A DNA stretch of 64,000 bases from positions 895,001-959,000 of the forward strand of contig JADJPQ010000001.1 in assembly GCA_016713175.1 (NCBI GenBank). The letters are read 5' to 3'. The translations under genes and the position numbers were made by a program. Source of the stretch: Planctomycetota bacterium (GTDB taxonomy: Bacteria; Planctomycetota; UBA1135; UBA2386). Below the pieces are notes generated by a model, which worked only from the letters and a program-made list of their open reading frames with translations, was not told the DNA's origin and did no database searches. Below, one piece after another: positions 53,003-62,832 of the stretch; the stretch's first letter is position 1; every line of letters begins with the position of its first letter.

Positions 53003-54031
53003 ATGACCCGAGTGCTCTGCTCAGTCCTCTCGCTGCTCGCTGCCGTCCCACAGGGACCGAGCAGCGATGCCCTGATCAAGCGTCTGCAGAGCCCGGACGG
53101 CCGCGTCCGTGTCGAAGCCTGCGCCGCAGTGGTGACGACGCCATCGTCCGATCCACGCGTGATCAAGGCCGTGCTCGCGGCCAAGGAGCACGAGCCGCCG
53201 GCCGTCGATGCGATGCAGACGGTCAACTACCAGGCGCTGCTTGCCCTCGAAGCCTGCGGCGCGGCGGCCGTGCCGATCCTGATCGCCGGACTCGACGACC
53301 GTCGACTGCTGCAGCGCGCGGCCGGCGCCCTCGGCAGCTTGCGACCGATCGACCCGCGCACGGTGCCAGCGCTGCGCAAGTGCCTTGCCGCCAACGCCGC
53401 CGACACAGCCAGCAATTGCTCGGTCGTGCTGGCGATCGGCGCACTCGGGGCTGACGCCAAGGATGCGGTGCCGGATCTGATCGGACTGGCGAAGTCCAGG
53501 TCACTGCTGGGTGGAACACTGAGTGGCAGTCCCGCGGGTCTCTTCTACGGCAACGTCATCACGGCGATGGGCATGATCGGCCCAGGGGCGGCAGCGGCGA
53601 TCCCGACGCTGCTGACCCTGGCCGCAACCGAGAAGGGCCTGAACGCCCCGATGGTGCGCCGACAGTCGCTCGAGGCGTTGGGCGAGATCGGCTTCGGCGT
53701 TGCCACCGACGCCAAGACTGCCGCCCGGCAGACAGCCGCGATCTTCGCCGCACTGCGCAAGGGCCGAACGGACGTGGACGCCTCGGTCGTCACCAAGGCC
53801 GAGGCAGCTTCCGCGTTGCTCGATCCCGACTACGACGCCCCGGTGAAGGCGCGGGAGCTCGGCTTGCGGCATCGCGACGCTCGCATCCGGCTGCAGACCT
53901 GCAGGATCCTCGGAGCCATGGGCAATGGTGGTGCCGCGGCACGCCAGGCACTCGAGAACGCGGCGAACAAGGACACGGACGAAGCCGTGCGCAAGGCGGC
54001 GGCGGCAGCGCTGCTCGGCATCGGCGGCTGA
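53003..54031 (+). CDS. Secreted HEAT-repeat protein
   Basis: 342 residues. A short signal (M-T-R-V-L-C-S-V-L-S-L-L-A-A-V-P-Q) precedes a helical repeat protein. The repeats have the pattern A-L-x-x-L-G-x-x-A-x-x-A-V-P-x-L-x-x-x-L, that is HEAT/PBS-lyase repeats, from ~25 to the end. Such proteins act as scaffolds for protein-protein contact. AGGA lies upstream of the ATG. It follows the putative anti-sigma gene by 29 bp on the same strand, so all three may form a unit. The end converges with a pseudogene on the other strand. Confidence 0.8.
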   Translation: MTRVLCSVLSLLAAVPQGPSSDALIKRLQSPDGRVRVEACAAVVTTPSSDPRVIKAVLAAKEHEPPAVDAMQTVNYQALLALEACGAAAVPILIAGLDDRRLLQRAAGALGSLRPIDPRTVPALRKCLAANAADTASNCSVVLAIGALGADAKDAVPDLIGLAKSRSLLGGTLSGSPAGLFYGNVITAMGMIGPGAAAAIPTLLTLAATEKGLNAPMVRRQSLEALGEIGFGVATDAKTAARQTAAIFAALRKGRTDVDASVVTKAEAASALLDPDYDAPVKARELGLRHRDARIRLQTCRILGAMGNGGAAARQALENAANKDTDEAVRKAAAAALLGIGG

Positions 54032-54054
54032 AGTCGGCGAGCCAGCGGCCGGCC

Positions 54055-54420
54055 TCACTGCCGCCAGTAGTTGGCGAGCACGGCGACTCCTGGCACCGAG
54101 AGCGTCACCAAGCGCTGCCCCGTCGCGATCTCGAACACGTCGACGGTGCCCGTGTCGACGCAGGCGACGAACAACCGGGCAGGCTGATGCGCGGGGAACA
54201 GCATGCCGCCGAACGTCTTCGCCAGCCCTTGCCAATGTGCGTCGCTGGCGGGATCCACCCAGTCTGCTGCCGGCACGTCCGGCAGTGCCCCAGCGTTGAC
54301 GATTTCGTCGAATGCCAGATCGCACCGCTGCGGGTACGGCAGCGGCCTGCTCGAGACGAGGTTCGTTGCCGGTGTGCGGGTCGGTTCCACCCACAACGGG
54401 CCGGCGACATCTGAAGCAGG
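54055..54420 (-). pseudogene. C-terminal fragment of a propeller protein related to 13118-14894
   Basis: About 120 residues on the minus strand match the end of the propeller protein at 13118-14894. Shared landmarks are D-L-A-F-D-x-I-x-N-x-G-A-L-P-D-V, L-F-V-A-C-x-D-T-G-T-V-D-V-F-E and the closing Y-W-R-Q. Upstream of about 54420 the frame has no protein character and no start with signal peptide is near. It is probably a left-over of duplication or deletion. Confidence 0.75.
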
Positions 54421-54571
54421 CGAAAGTCCGCCGGAACTCCGGCCACCGTCGCGACGAGTCCGGCGACACTGCAACGTCCCAGGACGCCGGCGGGTCGTGA
54501 CCGAGTGCACCTCCCGGGAACTCCGCCCCCGCCGAGCCGTCGACACTCTGTTCGCCGACCCCGACCAGTCA

Positions 54572-57500
54572 ATGACGCACGACTCCACCGCGGCCGCCCT
54601 GGCCGCCCGCTCCCTGGCCTTCCTGTTCGCCGTTCCCCTCGCTGCCACCGGCGCCATGGCCCAGGCCGACGCCCAGAAGGCGTTCCAGGAGGCCCGGGTC
54701 CACTACGACAAGGGCGAGTTCGCTCCGGCCCGGGACCTGCTGATCCAGGCCGCGCTGACCGACTCGCGCAACCCGGAGGTGTTCCTCTGGCTCGGTCGGG
54801 CGCACTACCAGCTGGGTGATCTCGATGCCGCGTTGGCCGCGTGGACCACGACCCTGCGCCTGGCTCCCGACGAACCCTACGCCACCCGGATGATCGCAGC
54901 ACTGCGCGGCGGATCGCAGGACGTCGGCGCCCGGACGCGGCTGGTCGAGGTCCTGGTGCAGGACGGCCTGCTGGTCGCCGCGGCGGACGAGTGTGGCAGG
55001 CTGCTGCGTGATCGCGCCCTGAGCACCGGTCAGCGTTCGCGCGTCCGGCAGCTGCAGGCCGAGATCGAGATCGAACGCGTCGAACCGGCTGCGGCCCTGG
55101 CGATCCTGCGCGAACTGCAGGCCGCCGATGCCGAGGCGTCCCGGGCCCCGGCGAGCCTGGTGCTGCTCGGACGCGCCGGCCTCCAGTCGCAGGACCCGGT
55201 GGCGGGGTTGCAGACCCTCCGCTCGGTGCTCGCCGACCACGCCGGTACAGCGGCGGCCGTGGATGCCGAACTGGCGATCCTGACCTGGCAACTCGGACAG
55301 ACGCCGGGCGCCGAGGGCGCCATCGCGCTGGCGCGCTGGATCGACGCGCACGCCGGCCATCCTCGCCTGGGTCGGGCCAGGCAGTCGCTGGTCGAGGCAT
55401 GGCTGGCCACCGTCGAACGCGGCGAGGCGCCCCGGGCCTCGACCGTCCTCGACGAAGCCGTGAAGTCGGCGTTCAGCGCGGCCCGATCGATCTTCGAGGT
55501 GGCGGGGCCCCGGGCCGGCCTGCAGTTGACCGAGCGGCTGTTGGAGTTCGTGCAGAGCCACTACGGCCACAACGGCGCCTTCCAGGCCGCCGTCGACGGT
55601 GTCGCCCTGTTGCTGCAGCAACCGTTGTCGCAATCCGGACGCCGCCTGGCCCTTGGCGCGATGGCGCAACACCAGGTGAACCTGGCGTTCGTGGACCTGA
55701 CCAGGCGGGCGGAAGCCGGCGGATGGACCGGGGTCGAGGTTCCCGAACCGCTCGCGGCGGCGCTGCAGACGTTCGCCACGATCGTGCGCGAGTTCCCTTC
55801 GCAGCCCGCGTGGGAGGAGCAGGCAATGCTGGCCGAACGGGCGCAGGGGCTGGCTGCCGCGATCCCCTGGCCGGAGCCGGTGACGCAGCCGCGCGCACCA
55901 TCGGCGTGGGCCGCCGACATCGCGCTGCCCATCGTCGCATCGGCGCAGGGCAAGCCGAGGGACCGCGCGGTCACGACGGTCCTGCAGATCGTGCGCGAGC
56001 TGCAACCCAAGTCGGCTGCAGCCGCGCTGACGGTCCTGGCCAGGCTGCTGGCGCTGCCCGAACTGCACGACCACTGGCAGGCGGCAACCCTGTTGCAGGT
56101 GGAGCTGCTGGCGGAACTGACGCAGGCGGAGTTCCTGCAGAACGTGCAACGGGGTGCCGACGCCGCCAACGCCGGGTTGGGTGACCGCCAGCGGCAACTG
56201 GTGGCGGCCTTGGGCCAGCGTGCCCAGCGTTCGACCGCGATGGCGACCTCGGCGCGGCAGTGGCTCGGCGCGCACTTGCAGCGCTGGATCGAACACGGCC
56301 ACTTCGCGCTGGCCGAGCAGAGTTGGCGGCTGCTGCTGCCGTCGCTGCCGGCGACCGAGCAGCGGCGGGTCGAACTCGAGATCGCGCGGCTGTGGGGCAC
56401 CGAGGTGCAGCGCGAACACCAGCGGCTGCAGGCCGTCGGTCTGGCCGTGCCGCGGCAGCTCGATCCGCGCCTGGCCAGGGCCCTGCAACAGCTCTACCTG
56501 CTGCAGGAAGGCACGGCCGAGTCCTTCGCCGCCGAAGTCCGCGGGACGTGGGACGGGATCGTCGACCACTACCGTGCCCTGCAGTACTTCGACATCGCCG
56601 AGCAGGCGTTGCAGGTGCGTGCCGACCGGGCGGTGGCCCCGGCCGACGAGTACGCGGAGCTGCAGCGGGCCCGACTGCAGACCGAGCTCGCCGTGCTCGA
56701 ACTGTCCCGACGCCTCGCGCGCCACGATGGCCAGCGCCGGATCGAAGTCACCCCGGCGTTCCGGATCGGCCTGGATGGCTACCTCGGCTTCCTGAAGGCG
56801 CACCCGAGCAGCACCCTGGCCCCACACGCCGTCGACGGCATCCTGCAGATCGCCCGCACCTTCGAGCAGCATGGCGCCTTCCCGCCGGCCGCCCAGGTGC
56901 TCGGCGAGTTCGCGGCGGCCGCGCAACGCATCCCGCTCACCGCCCAGGCCGATCCCGGCGGCTCGAGCGCTGCCCAGCGCGCGAGTCTCGGCCGCGCCCG
57001 CGCGCTGGATGCCGAGGCGCGCAAGGCGCTGGCCGAGCAGTTGGTGCAGCAGGCCCCCGACGCGCCGCCACCGCCACGGCTCAGCGAGCAGTTCGCCGCC
57101 GCGGTGGCTGCGTACCGGGAGTTCCTGGTCGGCCACCCGGGCAGCGTCCTGGTCGGAGACGCTCTGGCCGGCATCATGGCGATCGGCCTGGAATATGCGC
57201 GGGTCGGCGCGTGGGAGGTCGCGGATTCGATCTACACCGACCTGCTGGCGGCGGGACTCGCGCTCGAGCACCCGGAACAACTGGCGTTCGCCAGTGGCCT
57301 CTGCAAGCTGGGGCCGAGCATGGCGGACCACGTTCGGGCAGTCCTGCAGGCGATGCTGCTGGGGGCCCGGCCGCCGCAATCCGAGCCGGCACCGGCGGAC
57401 CCGGATGCCAAGAAGGCGGAAGTGACCGAGGCCTTCCGCAGCGTCCTGTTCCTGGGCGGCGCCACCAGGCCGGAGGGAACTCCTGCCGCAGCGCAGCCGA

Positions 57501-59845
57501 GGTTCGACGCCGGCGACGACGTGCTGCAGACGATCCGCCGCCAGGAAGCCAACCAGGCCGCGGCAGTCGCGATGCTGCGCGACCAGGTCCAGGCGCGGCT
57601 CGTGCCCGGGCAGCAGGACACGCAGCCGCCGGCCCTGACCGCAGCCGAACTGGCGCGCCTGCGGGCCTCCATCGACGCCGCCTATCAGGTGTTCCTCGGC
57701 ATCCTGCGCAGCCACCCGGACAACGCGACCGCCACGCAGGCCCGATCCGAGATCCTGGTCATGGTGGACCACTGGCGCAGCCTCGCGCAGTGGCACGATG
57801 CGGCGCGCCTGGCCGAGCGCTTCCTGCAGGATCAGCCCGACGACCGGTCCCTGCCGCAGTTGCGCCTGGCGATCGCGCGCGACTGGCTGGCCCTGGCCGC
57901 CGCGCCGGTGGAACCCCGCAGCAGTGTGCAGGAGATGCTGGTCACGGTCGGCGAGCGCTTCGACGTCGCGCGCGCGGCTCTGGGCCGCATCGTCGACGAG
58001 TTCGCGCGCCAGCGGGAACTCGTGCATCAGGCCCAGTGGGACGTCGCCCGCAGCTGGTGGACCCAGGCCCAGGTGGTGGCGGCCTTCAGTCCGACCCTCG
58101 CGCGCGGCCAGTACGTGCGGGCCAGCCGCGAACTGCAGCGGGTGGCGGCCACCTGCCACGACCACCCCGACATCGGCCAGATCCCGGAGATGCTCTGGAA
58201 TCTCACCGACGAACTGGTCGGTCGCGCGTTCCTCGACGAGGCGATCCAGGTGCTCGACGACCTGACGGTGCGCTACCCGACCCATCCGCGCGCGGATCCG
58301 GCGCAACTGCGCATCGCCCAGCTCTACCAGCAGCAGGCCCAGCCACTGCGCGCGGCCGAAGCCTACCAGGAGCTGAACTTCGCCCGCGGCGGCCAGGACC
58401 AGCAGCTGCAGGACGCGATCCTGCAGATCGGTCTGCAGCTCCAGGGGCAGCGCCGCTGGGTCGAGGCCCTGTTCGTGCTGGAGACGTTCGTCGACAGCTT
58501 CCCCACCCATGCCAATGCCGACCAGGCACTGACCCTGTTGGGCAACATCCACCAGACCAACGAGGCCTGGGAGGACGCGATCGCCGCCTATCGGCGGGTG
58601 CTGAGCGACCATCCGCGGTCCGAGCACGTGAAGGCGGCACGCTGGTCGATCGCCGAGTGCGTGATCAACCTGAGCCGCTGGAGCGAGGCGATCGATGCCT
58701 ACCGCGACTTCATCCGGCTGTATCCGAAGGACGACCAGAGCGGCGAGGCGAACAACCGGATCGCGATCCTCAAGGACCTCGAGCGCTACCAGAAGGTCGT
58801 CGACGAGCAAGGCCAGCGCAAGGCGTTCGACGCCCAGTTCCAGATCGCGGCCATCGTGCGCGAGCGGCTCGCCAACCCGGTCAAGGCGATCATCGAGTTC
58901 GGCCGCGTGAAGGACCGCTGGCCCGACAGCCACCTGGCCGACGACGCGCTGTACGAGGTGGGCGCGACCCAGCTGTCGCTCGGCAACACCGAGCGTGCGC
59001 GCACGGCGTTGATGGCCCTGGCCAGCGACTACCCGGGCAGCCCGCTCGCCGACGACGCGCTGTACCTCGTGGGTCGCAGCTTCGAGGAGGAGGCCAGCGC
59101 ACTGACGTCGGTCACCCGCGCGCAGAGCGTCGAGAAGGCCAAGGAGTCGGCGCAGAAGCGCGCCTTCTCGTTGGCCCAGGACGAACGCCGGCGGCAGAGC
59201 CTCGGCCGCGGCGGCCGCATCGCCGAGCTCAAGCAACAGGGCCAGGTCGCGGCTGCCGAACGGGAGGAGGCCTCGAACGCCGCCTACCAGGGGTTCTTCC
59301 TGAACGCCAACGTCGGCAACTTCGCGCAGTGGGCCGAACAGGAAGCCGCCACGTTGACCGCGACCGAGTTCGCCGACCGCCAGGACAAGGTCGACGCCGC
59401 GCTGCGTCGCGCCGTGCAGGCCTACGCCACCGCGTCGGGCAAGGCCGGCGGTGACAAGGCCGGCGACGCCTTGCTGGCGATGGCGAAGATCCAGCACGAC
59501 CTGCTCAAGGACGTCGACGCGGCGCTGGCCACCTGGCTGGAGATCGTGCGGCAGTTCAGTGGCACGGCGGTGGCGGAGGACGCCAGCTGGCAGATCGCCC
59601 AGTACCACGAGCAGGCGCACAAGCACAAGGAGGCCGTCGAGGCCTACGAGGCGTTCCTGCGCAACTACCGGCGCAGCCCGAAGGCGGGCGACGCGCAGAT
59701 CGCCATCGCCGAGAACCACGAGCAGCTCGGCAACTGGGTCAACGCCATGGACGCGTACACCAACTACATCAACAACTTCCCGAGCGGTCCGCGGATCGAC
59801 AAGGCCCGCGAACAGATCCAGTGGATCAAGACCTACCGGCTGTGA
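54572..59845 (+). CDS. Giant secreted TPR protein
   Basis: 1757 residues. A signal peptide (A-A-R-S-L-A-F-L-F-A-V-P-L-A-A-T-G-A-M-A-Q) precedes many tetratricopeptide-like helix pairs. They are clearest at both ends: A-x-x-A-F-Q-E-A-R-V-H-Y-D-K-G-E-F near the start and Y-P-x-x-P-x-A-D-D-A-L-Y-x-V-G patterns towards the end (like the YbgF/BamD type with spaced Y-P). The middle is helical and Gln/Ala-rich and may be coiled. Such proteins form large periplasmic or surface scaffolds. The stop overlaps the next TPR gene start (GTGA), so the two are probably translated together. No partner enzyme is visible. The ATG at 54572 gives the signal peptide; the frame upstream is not protein-like. Confidence 0.88.
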   Translation: MTHDSTAAALAARSLAFLFAVPLAATGAMAQADAQKAFQEARVHYDKGEFAPARDLLIQAALTDSRNPEVFLWLGRAHYQLGDLDAALAAWTTTLRLAPDEPYATRMIAALRGGSQDVGARTRLVEVLVQDGLLVAAADECGRLLRDRALSTGQRSRVRQLQAEIEIERVEPAAALAILRELQAADAEASRAPASLVLLGRAGLQSQDPVAGLQTLRSVLADHAGTAAAVDAELAILTWQLGQTPGAEGAIALARWIDAHAGHPRLGRARQSLVEAWLATVERGEAPRASTVLDEAVKSAFSAARSIFEVAGPRAGLQLTERLLEFVQSHYGHNGAFQAAVDGVALLLQQPLSQSGRRLALGAMAQHQVNLAFVDLTRRAEAGGWTGVEVPEPLAAALQTFATIVREFPSQPAWEEQAMLAERAQGLAAAIPWPEPVTQPRAPSAWAADIALPIVASAQGKPRDRAVTTVLQIVRELQPKSAAAALTVLARLLALPELHDHWQAATLLQVELLAELTQAEFLQNVQRGADAANAGLGDRQRQLVAALGQRAQRSTAMATSARQWLGAHLQRWIEHGHFALAEQSWRLLLPSLPATEQRRVELEIARLWGTEVQREHQRLQAVGLAVPRQLDPRLARALQQLYLLQEGTAESFAAEVRGTWDGIVDHYRALQYFDIAEQALQVRADRAVAPADEYAELQRARLQTELAVLELSRRLARHDGQRRIEVTPAFRIGLDGYLGFLKAHPSSTLAPHAVDGILQIARTFEQHGAFPPAAQVLGEFAAAAQRIPLTAQADPGGSSAAQRASLGRARALDAEARKALAEQLVQQAPDAPPPPRLSEQFAAAVAAYREFLVGHPGSVLVGDALAGIMAIGLEYARVGAWEVADSIYTDLLAAGLALEHPEQLAFASGLCKLGPSMADHVRAVLQAMLLGARPPQSEPAPADPDAKKAEVTEAFRSVLFLGGATRPEGTPAAAQPRFDAGDDVLQTIRRQEANQAAAVAMLRDQVQARLVPGQQDTQPPALTAAELARLRASIDAAYQVFLGILRSHPDNATATQARSEILVMVDHWRSLAQWHDAARLAERFLQDQPDDRSLPQLRLAIARDWLALAAAPVEPRSSVQEMLVTVGERFDVARAALGRIVDEFARQRELVHQAQWDVARSWWTQAQVVAAFSPTLARGQYVRASRELQRVAATCHDHPDIGQIPEMLWNLTDELVGRAFLDEAIQVLDDLTVRYPTHPRADPAQLRIAQLYQQQAQPLRAAEAYQELNFARGGQDQQLQDAILQIGLQLQGQRRWVEALFVLETFVDSFPTHANADQALTLLGNIHQTNEAWEDAIAAYRRVLSDHPRSEHVKAARWSIAECVINLSRWSEAIDAYRDFIRLYPKDDQSGEANNRIAILKDLERYQKVVDEQGQRKAFDAQFQIAAIVRERLANPVKAIIEFGRVKDRWPDSHLADDALYEVGATQLSLGNTERARTALMALASDYPGSPLADDALYLVGRSFEEEASALTSVTRAQSVEKAKESAQKRAFSLAQDERRRQSLGRGGRIAELKQQGQVAAAEREEASNAAYQGFFLNANVGNFAQWAEQEAATLTATEFADRQDKVDAALRRAVQAYATASGKAGGDKAGDALLAMAKIQHDLLKDVDAALATWLEIVRQFSGTAVAEDASWQIAQYHEQAHKHKEAVEAYEAFLRNYRRSPKAGDAQIAIAENHEQLGNWVNAMDAYTNYINNFPSGPRIDKAREQIQWIKTYRL

Positions 59846-61176
59846 GGACTGCCACCGTGACCAGACAACCCGACCCCGCCCGCACCGGCTGGCTCCGCGC
59901 CGCCTCGGCCATCGGCTGCGCCCTGTGGCTCGCGACCGCGGCTCCCGCGCAGGAACCCACCGGCGACGATCTGTTCCAGCAGGGTCGCGACGCCCTGTTC
60001 CTCGGCAACTACCCGAGCGCGATCGACCTGCTGCAAAAAGCCGTGCGCACCGACGCGGACGGCACCAAGACCGCGTGGCGCCTGTATCTGGCCAAGGCCT
60101 ACCGCTACGCCGGGCAGGACACGGAGGCCGAACCGCTGCTGCGGCACATCCTCACCGTGTCACCCGACCACGTCGAGGCCGGTCAGGCGCTGGCCGAGAT
60201 CTTCGCCGGTCGCAAGGAATGGCAGGCGATCCTGACGGTGCTCGAACCGCTGCTCAAGTACCGCCACGACTACCCGACCTACCACCTGCTGGCGGAGGCG
60301 GCCTACAACCTGGACAAGACACCGCAGGCCCGCCGCTACTACCAGCAGGCGGTCGCGCTCAACCCGAAGAGCCCGGTCGACCACTACCAGCTCGGGAACC
60401 TGTACCTGCAGGAGAACTCGTTCGCGCTGGCTGCGGACGCCTATGGCTCGGCCTTGGCGCTGGGTCTCGACAGCCCGGTGCTGCACTACAAGCTGGCCTC
60501 GGCGTACTTCAACCTGCGCAACTACTTCGGCCACATCGAGCAGACCGAAGTGAAGGCAGGCAAGGCGGGCACCATCCACCGCGACCGGTTCCTGATCGAG
60601 CCGGTGCCGGGCCGCGCCGACACGTTCCTGACCGCACCCGTGGCGTCGGCGATCTGGCAGGTGGCCAAGGCGATCGACGGCGGCCTCGACGACCGCCCCG
60701 ACATCCACGTGCTGCGCGCCAACATCTACCTGAACGCACAGCGCTTCGACCAGGCCCACGCGCTGTTCGTCGCGATCGAGCCGAAGGTGCCCGAGGCGGA
60801 TCAGGCGCTGTTCTACTTCTACTTCGCGCAGGCGGCGTTCGGGCTCGGCGCCTTCGACGACTACCTGCGGCTGCTCGGCGAGGCGATCCGGCGCGATCCG
60901 GCGGCGTACCGCGCCAGCCTGGTGGTGGCCTACCAGAAGGTGGCGGACCACTACAACCAGACCGGCAAGCTCGACGAGTACATCGACTACCTGGGCAGGG
61001 CGGTCGCGGAGAGTCCGCGCACGGCGGCGCTGCACCTGAAGCTGGGCAACGCGTTCCAGGAGGTGCGCAAGTACGCGCAGGCGGTGGTGCAGTGGCGCAT
61101 GGTGCTGGACCTGGAGCCCGACCATCCCCAACGCACCGAGCTGCTCAACCTGATCGAACGGTGGTCGGGAGCCTGA
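59842..61176 (+). CDS. Secreted TPR protein, coupled partner of the giant TPR protein
   Basis: 444 residues from the GTG that overlaps the previous stop (GTGA); a second GTG 15 bases on is an alternative. A signal peptide (L-R-A-A-S-A-I-G-C-A-L-W-L-A-T-A-A-P-A-Q) is clear. The mature part is made of TPR units with D-L-F-Q-Q-G-R-D-A-L-F-L-G-N-Y, A-L-N-P-K-S-P-V-D-H-Y-Q-L-G-N-L-Y and similar. No other domain is seen. It may form a complex with the giant TPR protein, as both are exported and translated together; this is inference from layout. Confidence 0.86.
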   Translation: MRTATVTRQPDPARTGWLRAASAIGCALWLATAAPAQEPTGDDLFQQGRDALFLGNYPSAIDLLQKAVRTDADGTKTAWRLYLAKAYRYAGQDTEAEPLLRHILTVSPDHVEAGQALAEIFAGRKEWQAILTVLEPLLKYRHDYPTYHLLAEAAYNLDKTPQARRYYQQAVALNPKSPVDHYQLGNLYLQENSFALAADAYGSALALGLDSPVLHYKLASAYFNLRNYFGHIEQTEVKAGKAGTIHRDRFLIEPVPGRADTFLTAPVASAIWQVAKAIDGGLDDRPDIHVLRANIYLNAQRFDQAHALFVAIEPKVPEADQALFYFYFAQAAFGLGAFDDYLRLLGEAIRRDPAAYRASLVVAYQKVADHYNQTGKLDEYIDYLGRAVAESPRTAALHLKLGNAFQEVRKYAQAVVQWRMVLDLEPDHPQRTELLNLIERWSGA

Positions 61177-61287
61177 TCGTCGGCGGCGGCACGGCGCTGC
61201 GAGTGTTCGCTGCCGAACGAGTCGAGCTCCAACGGGATGACGTCGCGGGCGGGCGAGTTCGCGCGCTGACTCGCGCCTTGCGCATCG

Positions 61288-62517
61288 TCAGCGGATCACG
61301 CCACCCAGGGCCGGCTGCGTTCGCGCCGGCAGACTCGGGCCGCTGAACGCCTGCGCGAAGACGCGCTGGTGCTGCAGGACGGCCAGTGACGGCACGGCCA
61401 CCTGGAGCTGCGCAGCGCCATTGCCATCGGCCACCAGCATCGCGAACAGCGTCGCACGGGGCAGCGGCAGCAACAGGTGTTCGGCGACCAACGGCGAGGT
61501 CTGCGCGAACACATCGTCCCCGAGCAGGATCGCGATCGGCCAGGAAGGCTCGGTGCGGTAGTTGACCGTCCACGGTTGGCCGCGGACGAGCCCGACGGTG
61601 CCCCCGGTGAGCCCGAGCAATGGCGCCGCCAGGGTCGGACCAGAACTCGAGGCCCCTGGCGGTGTGCCCGTGCCCGCCGTCAGCGTCGTGCGCGCGAGCT
61701 GCGACGGCACCGTGCCCAGGTTGCGCAGGGCATCGCCGCCGGCCCGGCAGGAGCCGTCGCCGCCGCGCACGGTGCAGTCCGCAAGCCACGCCGGACTGGT
61801 GCCCTGCAGCAGCACGCCGTGACCACCCTGCCAGTTGGAGATGCAGGCAATGCCGTTGCTGCTGCCGGCGATCACGTCCGTGCGCACCAGGTGCAGGCTC
61901 GAGTCCGTGACGTGGATGCCGTTGCCGCCATGGGACGATGCCTTGTGCGCAAGATCTCCGCCGCGCACGAAGCAATCGACGAGGAACAAGGCGCTGTTGT
62001 CGGCGTGGATCGTCGGTGGGGTTCCGGTCAGACTGCGTGGGCCCTGCACCAGGCAGTGACGCAGGTGCGCTTTTGCGTTCAGCACGCGCAGCCCTGGTTC
62101 CGGCGAATCGTGGGCGGCCTCCAGAGTGCACTCCTCGAAGCAGACGGTGCCGCGGGTGACCCGGACCGCGTGCTTCCAGTAGAACCAAGGATTGCGGAAG
62201 TGGATGTTGGTCACGAACGCGCGGGTTCCATCCGGCGGCCGCAGCTCGGTGACCGAGGTGGTCATCATCCCCGTGCCAAGGACCTGCACGATCTGGCCGG
62301 CCGGCGCGGGGAGCGCCGTGATGACCAGCGGCTTGTCGAGCACGAACGCCTGGTAGTTGCCGGGTGCGACTTCGACGATGTCGTTCGGGGCAGCGGCGGT
62401 GATCGCATCGCGAATTTCCGCGAACCCGCCCGCGCCGACGCGCAGGATGTTCTGCGCGCCGAGTGGCACGCCGAGCAGCATCATCAAGGCGAGGGGCTTC
62501 TGCATCGGCGGGATCAT
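61288..62517 (-). CDS. Secreted beta-helix protein
   Basis: 409 residues. A signal peptide (M-Q-K-P-L-A-L-M-M-L-L-G-V-P-L-G-A-Q) follows a four-residue lead. The ATG at 62517 overlaps the araC stop by 4 bases (ATGA); the next ATG at 62505 is an alternative. The body opens with F-A-E-I-R-D-A-I-T-A-A-A-P-N-D-I-V-E-V-A-P-G-N-Y, the start pattern of right-handed parallel beta-helix proteins, and contains stacked C/V/I-rich turns. The last ~110 residues look like the shared tail (F-A-M-L-V-A-D-G-N-G-A-A-Q-L). No catalytic residues are assignable. Confidence 0.8.
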   Translation of the reverse strand: MIPPMQKPLALMMLLGVPLGAQNILRVGAGGFAEIRDAITAAAPNDIVEVAPGNYQAFVLDKPLVITALPAPAGQIVQVLGTGMMTTSVTELRPPDGTRAFVTNIHFRNPWFYWKHAVRVTRGTVCFEECTLEAAHDSPEPGLRVLNAKAHLRHCLVQGPRSLTGTPPTIHADNSALFLVDCFVRGGDLAHKASSHGGNGIHVTDSSLHLVRTDVIAGSSNGIACISNWQGGHGVLLQGTSPAWLADCTVRGGDGSCRAGGDALRNLGTVPSQLARTTLTAGTGTPPGASSSGPTLAAPLLGLTGGTVGLVRGQPWTVNYRTEPSWPIAILLGDDVFAQTSPLVAEHLLLPLPRATLFAMLVADGNGAAQLQVAVPSLAVLQHQRVFAQAFSGPSLPARTQPALGGVIR

Positions 62518-62828
62518 AGCGTTCTCGACTTGGCGGTCGGCTCGGCAGCGCTGCGGAAGAACCGGCCCGGGCTGATTCCGAAGACGGTCGCGAACGCGGC
62601 GATGAAGGCCGAAGCGCTATCGTAGCCCGTGGCCCTGGCGACGGCATCGATCGGCTGGCCTTCGGCGAGGCCGCGCAAGGCGAACTGCATGCGGGCGTGC
62701 CTTCGCCACGCCCCAAAGCTCATGCCGGTCTCGCCGCGGAACCGACGTTCGAGGGTCCGGCTGCTGATCCCGATGCCGCCTGCCATGACCTCGATGTCAT
62801 CGGGTTTGCCCGGGTGGTCGAGGATTCG
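62514..62828 (-). pseudogene. AraC-family regulator, 5'-truncated (DNA-binding domain only)
   Basis: The readable protein is the AraC helix-turn-helix: I-G-I-S-S-R-T-L-E-R-R-F-R-G-E-T-G, then A-V-A-R-A-T-G-Y-D-S-A-S-A-F and F-G-I-S-P-G-R-F-F. Upstream, family-like text goes on as R-I-L-D-H-P-G-K-P-D-D-I-E-V up to about 62828, then meets a TAG at 62844-62846. The sensing domain (~200 residues) is absent. An internal ATG at 62786 could still give a 90-residue protein that binds DNA, but it lacks the first helix of the domain. Its stop overlaps the beta-helix gene start by 4 bases. Confidence 0.72.
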
Positions 62829-62832
62829 CGTC

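Noticed and set aside
54569..59719. 1716-codon open frame on the minus strand across the giant TPR gene
   Set aside because: It is the antisense shadow of a GC-rich gene. The translation is an Arg/Gly/Leu-rich mix without domains, while the plus strand has signal peptide and TPR repeats.
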